Part shown: positions 34,782 to 45,109 of the stretch, piece after piece
Position numbering within the stretch: the stretch's first letter is position 1
How the letters are laid out: every line of letters begins with the position of its first letter
NCBI RefSeq assembly: GCF_018812025.1
Contig: NC_063054.1
Location: 30,555,806-30,619,805, forward strand
From: Megalobrama amblycephala
Taxonomy: Eukaryota > Chordata > Actinopteri > Cypriniformes > Xenocyprididae
Direction of reading: 5' to 3'
DNA: 64,000 nucleotides
Position numbers and translations under genes: made by a program
The notes under the pieces: generated by a model
The model's database searches: none
The model's input: the letters and a program-made list of their open reading frames with translations, nothing else
Told to the model about the DNA's origin: nothing

Positions 34782-35727
34782 CACTCACTGGCCACTTTAT
34801 TAGGTACACCTGCTTTTCAACTGCTCGTTAACGCAAATATCTAATCAGCCAATCACATGGCAGCAACTTATTGCATTTAGGCATGTAGACCTGGTCAAGA
34901 AGATCTTGTGAAGTTCAAACTGAGCATCAGAATGAGGAGGAAAGACTTTTGGATGTGGCATGGTTGTTGGTGACAGACGGGCTGGTCTGAGTATTTCAGA
35001 AACTGCTGATCTACTGGGATTTTCAAGCACAACAATCATAGGGTTTATAGAGAATGGTCTGAAAGAGAGAAAATATTCAGTGTGCAGCAGTTCTGTGGGC
35101 GAAAATGCCTTGTTGATGCCAGAGGTCAGAGGAGAATGGCCAGACTGGTTCGAGCTGATAGAAAGGCAACAGTAATTCAAATAACCACTTGTTATAACTG
35201 ATATATTGGAAAAACTTTGCCTGGTCTGATGTGTCTCGATTTCTGCTGTGACATTCAGATGGTTGGGTCAGAATTTGGCATAAACAAAATGAAAGCATGG
35301 ATCCATCCTGCCTTGTATCAATGATTCAGGTCGGTGGTGTAATGGTTTGGTGATATTTTCTTGGCACACTAAATGCCACAGCCTATACTTGAGTATTGTT
35401 GCTGACCATGTCCATCCCTTTATGACACACAATGTTCTCATCTTCTGATGGCTACTTCCGGCAGCAGGATAAAGCGCCACGTCTCAAATAATCTCAAACT
35501 GGTTTCTTGAACATGACAATGAGTTATATACTATACACTATACTCAAATGGCCTCCACAGTCACCAGATTTAAATCCAATACACCTTTGGGATGTGGTGG
35601 AACGGGAGTTTTGCATCATGGATGTGCAGCTGACAAATCTGCAGGAACTGTGTGATGCTAGTTTAAGCATAAATCTACTACACTTTAGTGAGACATGCTT
35701 AACAAGGGAAAAAATGCCTCTCAAGTA
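34782..35727 (+). pseudogene. Tc1-like element with dead transposase
   Basis: The left terminus CACTCACTGGCCACTTTATT follows a TA and is typical of a widespread vertebrate Tc1-like family. The transposase can be traced as RRAGLSISETADLLGF (helix-turn-helix region, about 34975-35035), an RRMARLVRADRKATV block near 35130, then a large gap, the second catalytic Asp in QQDKAP near 35465, and KWPPQSPDLNPIHLWDVVE at 35550-35605. There are several frameshifts and stops. In the last motif the Glu expected between NPI and HLWD is missing because one codon has been deleted, so the catalytic triad is destroyed. The right terminal repeat was not found; similarity ends near 35725. Confidence 0.85.
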
Positions 35728-36510
35728 AATAGATCTTATTTTAAAGACAAGGCGACAAAGACACTAATTAAGAAAAATTATTCATGCAGAGTTAAGTAAA
35801 TGTAATATGGAAGTATTTGTCACGAGAATATTTTTTTCCCCTGATTTAAAGCTCATAAGTGGCATCAATCAAAGACGCAGTGAGAGCAATCATCTGTGCA
35901 TTATGTTTCTATAAGATTCTCATAAACATTTTTAGAAGAGCGATATTCATCAGCGGAGTCGACGGGAGACGAGATCCACAGTTTCACATTGTGTGTATTT
36001 GGACTCCATCATCATTTTTACAACAGGGAGGATCAAACTACTGCAAATGTACTACAAAATCAATCTCTCATCAGAGCCAGAAATAATTTCATTCAACCCA
36101 GTTTGCCTCTACCTCGTATATTAGGTCAAATTTAGCCACTTGCAAAATCGATTTCCTCAGCACTGCAATATTTTCCAAAGTTTAATTACTTTCGATAAAT
36201 GGGAAATAGACATGCTCAAGGTGAAAGAGCTCAATTTCACTCACAGAGATTTGTTGTTAGTGGAGAATTATACTGTATCTCAGCAGAAAATAGTTCAATG
36301 CCTTGATGTCTTTTCCACCTTGTTTTCAGGCAAGCTGATATGCCTTTCAGTCCAGTACATGACATTAGAAACAGCATCTGTAAACAGAAACAGATTTCAA
36401 TTCAACTGACTATTTACATATACAATTACATGTTTCTGTCTAAAACTTAATTATTTACTAGTCTTTCCTCATAGATTTTAATTCCATTTCCTAAAATGTC
36501 TTAAAAGACA
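35728..36510. other. No gene recognised
   Basis: Nothing recognised. Open frames at 35859-36086 and 36140-36409 carry no known motif. Confidence 0.4.
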
Positions 36511-36513
36511 ATG

Positions 36514-37417
36514 GCCCGGTTTCACAGACAGGGCTTAGCCTTAGTTCAATTAGGATATTTAAATAGCTTTTATAAACATACACTACAAAAAGACATTACT
36601 GGTGTGCATCTTGAGACAAAACAATGGCATTGACATATTTTAAAGGTCCCATTTTTCGTGGTTTTTTGAAGCTTTGATTGTGTTTATAGTGTGCAATATA
36701 ACATGTGTTCATGTTTCGCGTGTAAAAAAACACAGTATTTTTCACATAATTTACTTATCTGTATACCGCTGTTTCCACTGTCATAAAAACGGGCTGATGA
36801 CTTCCTTGTTCTATGAAGTCCCTCCTTCAGAAATACGTAACGAGTTCTGATTGTGCCAGCGGTTCCTGTGTTGTGATTCGACAGCAGCTTAGCGAACCTT
36901 GCCCGGAAAGGTCACGCCTTTTACCATAACGTGGAGATGCACGCGCTCAGTGTTATTGTAAACATGTCTTTAATTTTACCCTATCAATTTGAGCCGGAAT
37001 CAGACCCGGTGATTGGACTGCGGGATGAAAATAACAGCGTTTCGACGACATGGCGACAAACACACTCTACAAACGCAACTCTTGTGTATTCCTGTGGGCG
37101 GAGGTTAGTCAAAAAACTGTTTTAGTGACGTCATTAAAGAAGGAAGTAGAGGGATGTAAGTTAGTCCAAACTGGCCGTTCGATGTAGGCGACTTCTGTTA
37201 AATAAAATATCTCGCTTAGCATTGAACTTTGAGCTTTAAAATTTTACAGATTTTATTTATACTCTAACAACAACATTACACACTAACTAAAGTTTGAAAC
37301 ATGGGATCAGGAAGAACGGGACCTTTAAGATATGTCAATACAAGTTACTTTCAGTTAAAACAGCTCAAACATGCATTTTAGTCTAGGACAAGCTTAAGCC
37401 TCGTCTGTGAAACCGGG
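36514..37417. mobile_element. CCCGGTTTCACAGAC MITE with an insertion
   Basis: Left end CCCGGTTTCACAGACAGGGC, right end reverse-complemented CCCCGGTTTCACAGACGAGG. Sequences next to the termini (GGCTTAGCC and its partner) remain inverted. The body is split at ACATATTTTAAGATATG by the 681-bp MITE 36644-37324. Target duplication of the outer element was not resolved. Confidence 0.8.
36644..37324. mobile_element. TTAA-flanked MITE, 681 bp
   Basis: Left end AGGTCCCATTTTTCGTGG, right end reverse-complemented AGGTCCCGTTCTTCCTG, flanked by TTAA at 36640-36643 and 37325-37328. Removing it with one TTAA restores ACATATTTTAAGATATGT in the outer element. The interior includes a 64-codon frame at 36931-37125 with no known domain. 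Confidence 0.88.
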
Positions 37418-37484
37418 GGAATGACGTTAGTATGATACAAATATGAAAGTTATTATAAATATGAAGCAATTATCAATATTACAT

Positions 37485-37605
37485 CAATGCATATGGCAGA
37501 TACTTTTATCCAAAACAAATTACATTTCCATTCATACATATCAATTCATGCATTCCCTGGGAATCGAACCGATGTCTTTTGTGTTGCTATGCTTGCAATG
37601 TAAAT
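37485..37605 (-). repeat. tRNA-derived SINE fragment
   Basis: On the minus strand GGTTCGATTCCCAGGGAATG contains a good RNA polymerase III B-box, and the distal part GATAAAAGTATCTGCCATATG is typical of a fish tRNA-derived SINE tail. The A-box end of the head is missing. Not a functional tRNA. Confidence 0.6.
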
Positions 37606-37625
37606 TAATTTGCTGTTTTGTCTAC

Positions 37626-37628
<3 letters not shown>

Positions 37629-37676
<48 letters not shown>
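37629..37676. repeat. (TA)n microsatellite
   Basis: About 24 uninterrupted TA units. Confidence 0.95.
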
Positions 37677-37679
<3 letters not shown>

Positions 37680-37732
37680 ACGTGTTTAAAAATAATGTAT
37701 GTTAAATTCAGCTTAAATTGGGAAACTCGCCA

Positions 37733-37790
37733 TTGGCTGTGACGTCACTCACGTTAGTGCACATGATATTGCGGGGCGGAGCTCTATAAT
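37733..37790 (+). promoter_or_regulatory. Promoter-like cluster
   Basis: Within 58 bp lie ATTGG (an inverted CCAAT box), the perfect cAMP-response palindrome TGACGTCA (37740-37747), GGGGCGG (a GC box, 37773-37779) and TATAAT (37785-37790). The cluster precedes the exon-like segments described next. The TATA-like motif is too close to the first splice donor (37816) to set its start, so initiation upstream is more likely, or the TATA is not used. Such a cluster could also belong to a retroelement LTR. Confidence 0.45.
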
Positions 37791-38095
37791 CAGAGTCTCG
37801 TAGCTTGTCCTGCTGGTAAGTCGCATAAATGTTTGCTCTGTCTTAATAATTACATTTGGATCATTTTCAGGCCCAAGTTTGAATTATAAACCTCACAAAA
37901 GGTTACTCATTTTGTCTGTCAACTCCTGGTTGTGTAATAGAGTCAAATATGTATTATTTGTGACTATACGATGAAGAGTGTTAACTGGCCTGATTGTAAT
38001 CTCCAAACTACTGTTTATTTCATTTAAGACGTTGTATGCGACATCGATGTGCTATATGCTGTTTGCTGATAAGCCATTTGGTCCTGTTTTCCCAG
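37785..38095 (+). ncRNA. Two exons and an intron of an unidentified transcript
   Basis: Exon 1 ends at 37815 (CGTCCTGCTG in the spliced copy, TTGTCCTGCTG here) before a consensus donor GTAAGT. The intron 37816-38028 (213 bp) ends TTTATTTCATTTAAG. Exon 2, 38029-38095 (67 bp), ends TGTTTTCCCAG before a second donor GTATGT. The exon boundaries are not guesses: a second copy at 38405-38502 has exons 1 and 2 joined exactly. The RNA has no evident long open frame, so it may be noncoding or the 5' leader of a retroelement or gene. Where exon 1 begins is unknown; similarity to the spliced copy starts at 37785. Confidence 0.65.
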
Positions 38096-38404
38096 GTATG
38101 TGTTTTATTTGAGTTTTACCATGTTCTGTGTTAAAATAGTAGCCTCAGCTGAATGTTAGTTTTTAGCACATGTGCTGTATCGTCTCGCACGTGCTCTTTG
38201 CTGTGTAACTGCGCCATCTAAGGGCTGCGTTCTTCTCTCCTCATTTCATTTATATAAAATATGTAAAATGATGGTTACTTGAGTTTATATTTTCACTGTA
38301 TTAATGTGAATTGTCTGTATTCGTGATTTATATTTTTTTTTTTCATGGATGTATCCTTTAAGAATTTTTCCACTATATGTTCACGCTCAATTTGAGAAAA
38401 TGTA

Positions 38405-38595
38405 TATAATCAGAGTCTCGTAGCTCGTCCTGCTGACGTTGTATGCGACATCGATGTGCTATATGCTGTTTGCTGATAAGCCATTTGGTCCTGTTTTCCC
38501 AGTCTTCTTGTCGCAGATACAGTAAAGAAACCCTGAGTGACCATCCACCTGATCTCTGAGTGAATCTATTCCATCTACAAACACACACAGTCACA
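38405..38595 (+). pseudogene. Spliced (intron-less) copy of the 37.8-38.1 kb transcript
   Basis: 38405-38435 matches exon 1 (30 of 31 bases) and 38436-38502 matches exon 2 (67 of 67) with the 213-bp GT-AG intron precisely absent at 38435/38436. The text then continues TCTTCTTGTCGCAGATACAG in place of the intron found after exon 2 in the upstream copy, as expected if exon 3 follows. The end is unclear but lies before the microsatellite at 38608. Joining exons 2 and 3 opens a short frame of 23 codons ending TCGCAGATACAGTAA; no function is claimed. This is best explained by reverse transcription of a spliced RNA, although its position 309 bp from the source suggests local cDNA recombination rather than random insertion. 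Confidence 0.75.
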
Positions 38596-38603
38596 TACAT
38601 ACA

Positions 38604-38606
38604 TAC

Positions 38607-38660
<54 letters not shown>
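38604..38660. repeat. (TTTA)n-(TA)n compound microsatellite
   Basis: About eight TTTA units followed by about 11 TA units. Confidence 0.95.
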
Positions 38661-38764
38661 ACAACTACCAAAACATTTTTGTTGTAAATTAATTTGTAAA
38701 GAAGAATTAAGTGTGTCTTTCCTGTGTGAGTAGAAACAATTCTACTTATGTGCATTTAAATTAA

Positions 38765-39025
38765 CAGGAAGTATGCACTTCCATATATAGTAGGTGAATA
38801 GTTATAGTAATAGTATAGTTCATAGTATTCATAAAACAGTAGGTAAAAAAATGTACCTTGATGACCTGCTACTTCTGGCGAGATTCTGAAGTGCACATTC
38901 AAAGGGCACTTTACTATCCCATGAGGCCATGGGAGAATATTTGTGAATGGCAGTGGACTGACACTGGCGCATGACAATAACAACATGGCGGATGTTGTAC
39001 GTCCGAGTTTCATTCACTCTACCAA
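38765..39025. repeat. Probable dispersed repeat
   Basis: GGAAGTATGCACTTCC and CAACATGGCGGATGTTGTAC resemble cyprinid short repeats with short internal inversions. No second copy exists in this window, so family and limits are uncertain. Confidence 0.4.
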
Positions 39026-39049
39026 CATTCATACAAAAGTACTTTATTA

Positions 39050-40840
39050 ACGTTCTCAGAACGTTTGGAGACGGTCACGATGTGGAGTTCTTTTAAGGTT
39101 TGGAGAATGTTATTTGGTGGACCTTCAGGGAACATTCAGGACGTTCTGGGAATGTTTAGGGGACTATTACTATAGGATGTTCTGTTAACTTCCCAAATGT
39201 CCTCTTTGTAACGTTCACGCGCGACCATAAAATAACCAAAATAGAATGTCCCCCTAAACTCATATTGGGAACGTTATTAAATGACCAACAGAGGACCGTC
39301 TGGGAACGTTCAGTTAATGTCCCAAATATCCTCATTGTAACGTTCTTATGTGATCATAAAATTAACCAAATTGGAATGTCCCCCTAAAGTCATATACTTT
39401 TAGAAAACGTTTAGGCAAAGTTGCGCAAGGTCACGAGAACGTCACCTTCTGCGTGGGTGTTTTATAGAAAATAATTTGAAGTCACCGTTATGGAGGTGAG
39501 CATTTGCTTTAGATGGGCTCTTGATTCTTGACATTTAATGTTAGATTGTCAATGTTAGATTATCAATACACGCTTGTTACAGCAAAAAAAAAAAAAGAGA
39601 ATATTCTGGTCAGATGAATTGGGTTGTTTAGTGATGGTGATTCAATCATCATGGACTGTCCTGATTTTCTGATTCTTTCTAGAGACTAAACTCTGAGTGT
39701 ATGAAATGTTAGTTTTTTTTCTTTTATGAGTTTTTTTTTTTATTATACAGAGAGAGTTTTGAGCAGTGTTTTCTAGACTCACACAGACATCATGAATCAG
39801 CGTGTGATCCTCAACAATGGTGACACTAAACAAAAATCTTTTTTGTGACTTTAGTAGCTTATTTTGTGATGTTCAGAGTTAATCTGTTTATTTGAAAATT
39901 TTGTCACCATTGTTGAGGATCATACGCAGAATCTTGATGTCTGTGTGAATCTACTTGATGCTCTCTGAATAATTTCTGCACAATGATAAAAACTTTCAAA
40001 ATTTCAAAGCAGGGCAGGATTTAATGCATTGTCATTCAGAGATCAGTGAATAAAGCCACTGTATGATTATAAAGTCATCAACAATGAGCAAATGAATCCA
40101 TTTGATGTTTTTTTTTTTTTTTTGGTAACAAATGCTTTAGAAACACACAGTTGCAACAATTGGAGAAAAAGAGTCAAAACATCAAGGGTCAGGAGCCCAA
40201 CTAAAGCAAGCGCTTACCTCCGTAACGGTGACATCTATAAATTTTGATAAAACATCAACACCTCATTAAGAAGATTTGTATGAAAGAAACAAAGTCAGAG
40301 TGATTTGTGATAAGTGAAGATGCAGAGATCTAGAGAGATCTGTTAGTGTTTAATGTTGTTTCTGTTATCTGAGTTTTGTGAGGTTACCATTGTGCTGGAG
40401 AGTAGATGTGCTTCAGTCAGTGATGAGGCAGAAACATTGATTTTATACTGCATGTTGTTTTATTTAAAGGCTGCAATAATTGTGTAGTTGCTGATGCAGT
40501 GATGCAGCAGTTACGTTAGCTCACGCATGTGCTTTTGTTTTTTTGCAAGGCGTTTAAGAAAAGATAGTTTTTGTTTGAACAGCCTCTTTTGTTAATCAAT
40601 TTAGCTGTAATTTTCAATTCAATTTTTTGACAAGGGCAGCAGGGATGTTCTGAAAACATTTCCAAGTAAAGTATGGTTCCCTAAACATTTGAGAATGTCT
40701 TGAATGTTCCCTGAAGGTCCACCAAACCTTCAAAGAACTCCACATCGTGACCGTCTGTAAATGTACTGGGAAGGTTACTAGGCAACGTCCTTAACACCAG
40801 TGGGGACGTTCTGAGAATGTTCTGAGAGCGTAAAATTTCT
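39050..40840. mobile_element. Fold-back element, outer (GAACGTT-rich)
   Basis: The left part GACGGTCACGATGTGGAGTT and GGTGGACCTTCAGGGAACAT reappear inverted at 40700-40760 (ATGTTCCCTGAAGGTCCACC, AACTCCACATCGTGACCGTC). Both arms are filled with short GAACGTT/AACGTTC motifs. The interior is occupied by another fold-back element at about 39475-40530. Confidence 0.75.
39475..40530. mobile_element. Fold-back element, GTCACCATTGTTGAGG family
   Basis: GTCACCGTTATGGAGGTGAG at 39473 faces GCTTACCTCCGTAACGGTGAC at 40215-40235. A second internal hairpin pairs GATCCTCAACAATGGTGACA (39805-39825) with GTCACCATTGTTGAGGATC (39902-39922), and flanking GACATCATGAATCAGC with its partner. Family members: 43940-45105, 45364-46530, 49964-51187 and fragments at 1345 and 46745. 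No protein is encoded. Confidence 0.75.
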
Positions 40841-41165
40841 AACGGGGTACACAGGTGCATTCTTTGCAGAAGTCTTTTCAAACGTGATCTGCAGTATGAG
40901 TTTCAATATCACTTACTTCATTCATCTCTATGCAAATATAACCTGAAAATTCTGTTACATTTTAATTAGTTATTGCATTTTTTCACTTCCGTTAAAGGTA
41001 TACTATAATACAATACAATACAAAATATGTGCAAACAGACACTGAAAAACTGAAATAGGTAGTCCTGCAACAATTCTGAAATTGTACATTAGACACTTTC
41101 AAGAATAAAATTCTTTCCGATAAAGCAAATTATATTGATATCTTTATAATAACCTCCACTAGTCT

Positions 41166-41540
41166 TTAAGGGTACACTATGTAACTTTTGGCCCTCTAGC
41201 GGTTAAAAAACAAAACGGCATGCATTTTGTGGAGGAACATTGTTTTGGTTGTGCTTCGGCTCTGCGTGACTGTGTGGAGGGATATGGTTATCCTACTGCT
41301 CATAAAACATTCACTACAAGGCTTAAGAAATATAACCAGTTTAGATAGAAAAGATCTCAAGCTGACTAGCTGAAGACGTTACTGTAGCTTTATTCATTTA
41401 TAGACATGGTACTTCCTTGAAAATAAATTCCAGCACAGTGTTACAACAACCACAATGAAATAACCCTTCATAAAAGATAATGCTTTACAGCTTTTTATCT
41501 GTTCAATAAAATACTTTACTCACCTGTTGAGTAATAAAAA
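41166..41540. repeat. Dispersed repeat A, uninterrupted copy
   Basis: Starts at TTAA then GGGTACACTATGTAACTTTT and runs through GGTTGTGCTTCGGCTCTGCG and AGAAAAGATCTCAAGCTGAC to TCTGTTCAATAAAATAC. It supplies the empty-site sequences for the LTR and MITE that interrupt the copy at 9440-11480. Confidence 0.8.
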
Positions 41541-41799
41541 CACCATCTCCGTTTAAATACTGCCCTCTTTTGTCATTGATGATATAAGTGTAATCTCAAA
41601 TTTAAGATTTGAATTACAGCTAAAATAATAAATAATTGTAGTTTGATGGGAATGCTTCCGTTTCTCCACATGAATCTCTTCTCATCTTTTCAATGAAGTG
41701 CATGTATTCACAGCAGTCTTCTTTTAGCTTCTTAAATTCCATCTGGCTGGTGAAATGAAAAATCTATTTTTTGCTTCACTTCATTTGAATGGTAAAAAC

Positions 41800-41805
<6 letters not shown>

Positions 41806-41834
<29 letters not shown>
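41806..41834. repeat. (TA)n microsatellite
   Basis: About 14 TA units. Confidence 0.95.
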
Positions 41835-41838
<4 letters not shown>

Positions 41839-42080
41839 TTTATATATTATTTTTCCTCTTTTATTAAGTTTTATTCTGATTGCAAAATGAGAAGACAAGC
41901 AGATCAGACTGCAGCTTCCAGTTCAGCTGCACAGCACTTTCAGCTTGGCTTGTATTGTCATACTTTTGAATGTTTGGTTTCCTATTCAGCTTAAATATTT
42001 CTGAAATATACCACCAAATTAAATAAACAGACTATTATTCAAAAGTTTAGCCTTTGTAAAATTTGTATTCAGCAAGTAAG

Positions 42081-42222
42081 CAACAAGGTACGAGAGGCTG
42101 TGCTGTATCGTGAATAAGTCACGGCTGAAGGGCGTTGTTAGGCACGACGTGAAGTGGAGTGCCTGCAACCCCTTCAGCCGTGACTTATTCATGATACAGC
42201 ACTAGCCTCTCGTACCTTATTG
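42081..42222. repeat. Long hairpin, arms about 57 bp
   Basis: CAAGGTACGAGAGGCT, TATCGTGAATAAGTCACGGC and TGAAGGGCGTTG on the left pair with CAACCCCTTCAGCCG, TGACTTATTCATGATACAGC and AGCCTCTCGTACCTTATTG on the right with only a few mismatches. The 28-base loop contains a further small stem (AGGCA/TGCCT). It is probably part of a fold-back MITE. Confidence 0.9.
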
Positions 42223-42820
42223 CTTTTATATAACCGTTACCACACAATACAAATATTAAAGCCAAAAATATGTAACAATGCAACTTTCATGAAGTAAACT
42301 TTCACTAAAAGCCTTCCTTCCGCTGGAAAAAATAGTCCCTGACCGTGAACAGCAACATAAATTACATTATTACACCATTAGATGGCTGCAAAGACTGTCT
42401 TTATGAGTGTGTCAGTCAGTAGTGAAGACTTTTACATTGAAAAGACTGAATTGTTGTGAACACGAAACAAGATGCAACTGACAAATGCTTTGACCAGCGC
42501 TGTCAGTCACGGGAAAACCCCTTAACTGTTAAAAGGACAAGATAATACTGTACATCAGACATTTAAACAGATTTTTTATTATGAACATAGGACTGACCTG
42601 AAGGAAAATGCTAAATCTGAATGCAGGTAATAAACTCGCTCACTCGGTCTCTTTCTCACTCTTCTGCATAATACAGTAAGCTTCAATCAACAATATCAAT
42701 TGAGAACATACAGTTTACGTTGCAGAACCATTGGGTAAAGCGGTCATAGCCTTGTTTTATCATGAATAAAACACAGCTATTGACCAACCAGAATCAAGGA
42801 CAGGAACTAACCATTTTATA
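42223..42820. mobile_element. Probable MITE following the hairpin
   Basis: TTTATAACCGTTACCA near the start faces GGAACTAACCATTTTATAAA near the end. TGATAAAACAAGGCTATGACC (reverse) and ATTGACCAACCAGAATCAAG are typical of a known cyprinid repeat. The hairpin and this segment may form one element. Confidence 0.55.
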
Positions 42821-42821
42821 A

Positions 42822-42970
42822 AGATGCATTAAATTGGTCAAAAAAGACAATAAAGACATTTATAAAAGTTTTTTATTTCATATAAAGGCTGTTTTTTGAA
42901 CTTTCTATTCATTAAAGAATCATGGAAAATGTTTTATGGTTTCCACAAAAATATTAAGAAAAAGTAACTG

Positions 42971-43006
<36 letters not shown>

Positions 43007-43190
43007 GTTACTTGATCAGCAAATCAGGAGATTTGAATGATTTTTGAAGAATCATGTGACACTGATGATTGGACTAATGATGCTGAAAATTCAGCTTTGT
43101 TTTACTTTTCAACATATATTAAAATAGAATATGTAATTTTAAATTGTAATAATATTTCACAATATTATTATTTGTATACTATATTTTTAA
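42822..43190 (+). repeat. Dispersed repeat R1 with (AAT)n
   Basis: The most complete forward copy: GATGCATTAAATTGGTC, AACTTTCTATTCATTAAAGA, GGTTTCCACAAAAATATTAA, a 35-bp AAT run (42970-43004), TTACTTGATCAGCAAATCAG, GAATCATGTGACACTGATGA, GATGCTGAAAATTCAGCTTT and TTGTAATAATATTTCACAAT. Confidence 0.85.
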
Positions 43191-43684
43191 TTAAAAAAAA
43201 TGCATCCTTTGTGTATATATAATTTCTCTCTCTCTTCTAGCCTAAATTTGCAGACCCCTGCTCTAGATAGAAGGCTTCCGTCAGCTAGTTTCACCTCTGG
43301 CATGGAAACGCAGTTACAACTCAGGCTACACTAGATGATGCCCAGAAGTGGTGACCACACACATATGAGGAGAAAAGTCTGATGTGAATGTCTTTTCGTC
43401 ATCATCTCTTACAGCAGTATTGCCTCTCAGGCCCCATGAGCTTCTACCCGCTCTGATTTGAGACGTGTTTACCTGCAACTTCTTGCTGAGCAAGATGGAA
43501 CTTTCTGCTTGAACTGCAAACATCAGACTTTTCTGAAGAAACTGCATTTATGCCCCACAGAAAAGATCAACTATTCAGAACTAGAGGAAAAAAGAGAACT
43601 GTAAACCATTGAGTCAGTCCCACGAGTGCTTTAAGACATCTTGATGTTGTTCTTTCATAACCATCCATATATTCCCATATGAAA

Positions 43685-43800
43685 GGTGCACTATAAAAAA
43701 TTGCTGTAAAAAGGGCCAAATTTCTACAGTAACATGCTGTTTTCCAAAAAAACAGTATTATACCGTAGAAAACAATGCATTCTGGGTAATATATGACATT
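43685..43800. repeat. CACTGTAAAA-type repeat, fragment
   Basis: TGCACTATAAAAAATTGCTG, TTCTACAGTAACATGCTGTT and AATGCATTCTGGGTAAT resemble terminal parts of the cluster at 46.7-47.5 kb. Confidence 0.55.
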
Positions 43801-43939
43801 TTCGAGAAAGTAGCCTACAGGAATATACTGTGAATTAACGTCGCTCAAAGTCAACACTCTGAGGCTGTGTTCCAAATCACACCCTATATCCTCATTCACT
43901 ATTCCCTACATTAGTTTACTAATACAGACCATTTGACAG

Positions 43940-45105
43940 AGTGAATGAAAACACGTTTGAATTCAGACACTGATGAACGCCTGCTGTTAATAAGCAGAAT
44001 AAATGAAGGAAAGAGAAACAACAAGAACAGAAAAAGATTAAATCAACTGAAGATAAAAGAAGAAATTAAATCTCTCAAGATCTGATTAAACAACTCCACA
44101 AACAGCATTACCAGCTTCACTTATTACTAACCAGATTGACTTCATTTCTGTCATACATCTACAGAAGTTCTTATTGAGAATGAACAGAGGTTTAGATTTG
44201 CTCTTGACCCTTGATTATTTAACATTAGCTTTTTTTGTTTTGGGTATTGTGACTGTTTTCTAAACACGTTTATTATGGCAGAAAAGAAAATACTAAGGTA
44301 CTAAAATCATCCATGACTCCCAGCATGCATTGCGGCATGAATAAATTATGCAGCTGAATTGCCTGGTTATTTTCTTTAATTCTTACTGTTTGCCTTTATT
44401 TTTGTTGTTGTTTTTGTGTTGACTTTTAGTAGTGTGTTTTATGATGTTCAGAGTTGAGTATCTTTTTGATGTCATTGTGAATCTAAGTGATGCCATAGGT
44501 TAAGCATTTTTTGTAAATGAGTTTAAAAATTCTTAACTAATTGCTCAGCACTGCTTCATCCTTTGCTGTATTATCACAGTGAAATATAAAAGTAAATTTA
44601 TATAAAAAAAAAAACATTTCTGATAATGGATTAGACACTGGATAAGTTCAGTGAATTTAATGTTACATAGTGATCATGTCATAATCAAAACACAACCAAC
44701 AACACACTATTATATTTTTTCTTAGCTTTTTCATACCAAATGTGTTATTAAAAAAAAAAAAAACTAAAAAAAAACACACATATACAGCAGCTGAAGAGAA
44801 ACTAACAATACAAGTCAAATGAGTCAAGCACTGACCTCCATCATGGTAACGTCAAACGAAACAATAAAAAAACATCTGTTAGTTCTCAATAAGAACTTCT
44901 GTAGATGTCTGACAGAAATAAAGTCAATCTGGTTAGTAATAAGTGAAGCTGGTAAAATTATTTTTGCTGAGATATTGAGCGATTTAATGTCTTCTTTTAT
45001 GTTCATTTGATTTCATCTGATTGACTTTTTTCTGTTCTTGTTTCTTTTCCTTCAGTGTTTCTGCTTGTTAACAGCAGGTGTTTGTCACTAATTCTCAATC
45101 ATCAC
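43940..45105. mobile_element. Fold-back element, GTCACCATTGTTGAGG family
   Basis: The left arm (TAAATCAACTGAAGATAAAA, CTCTCAAGATCTGATTAAAC, TACTAACCAGATTGACTTCA, ACATCTACAGAAGTTCTTAT) is mirrored on the right (ATAAGAACTTCTGTAGATGT, GAAATAAAGTCAATCTGGTT, AGTGAAGCTGGTAA). It is the same family as 49964-51187 but older. The centre shares ACTCCCAGCATGCA and GAATAAATTATGCAGCT with the element at 45364-46530. Confidence 0.8.
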
Positions 45106-45109
45106 TTAA

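Noticed and set aside
37485..37605. Functional tRNA gene
   Set aside because: Only a B-box-like part and a SINE tail are present; no cloverleaf can be completed.
37785..37790. TATA box setting the start of exon 1
   Set aside because: A start 25-30 bp downstream would coincide with the splice donor at 37816, leaving almost no exon; the spliced copy includes this sequence, so transcription probably began upstream.
43567..43899. 110-codon minus-strand frame
   Set aside because: It overlaps a CACTGTAAA-type repeat and has no recognisable domain.
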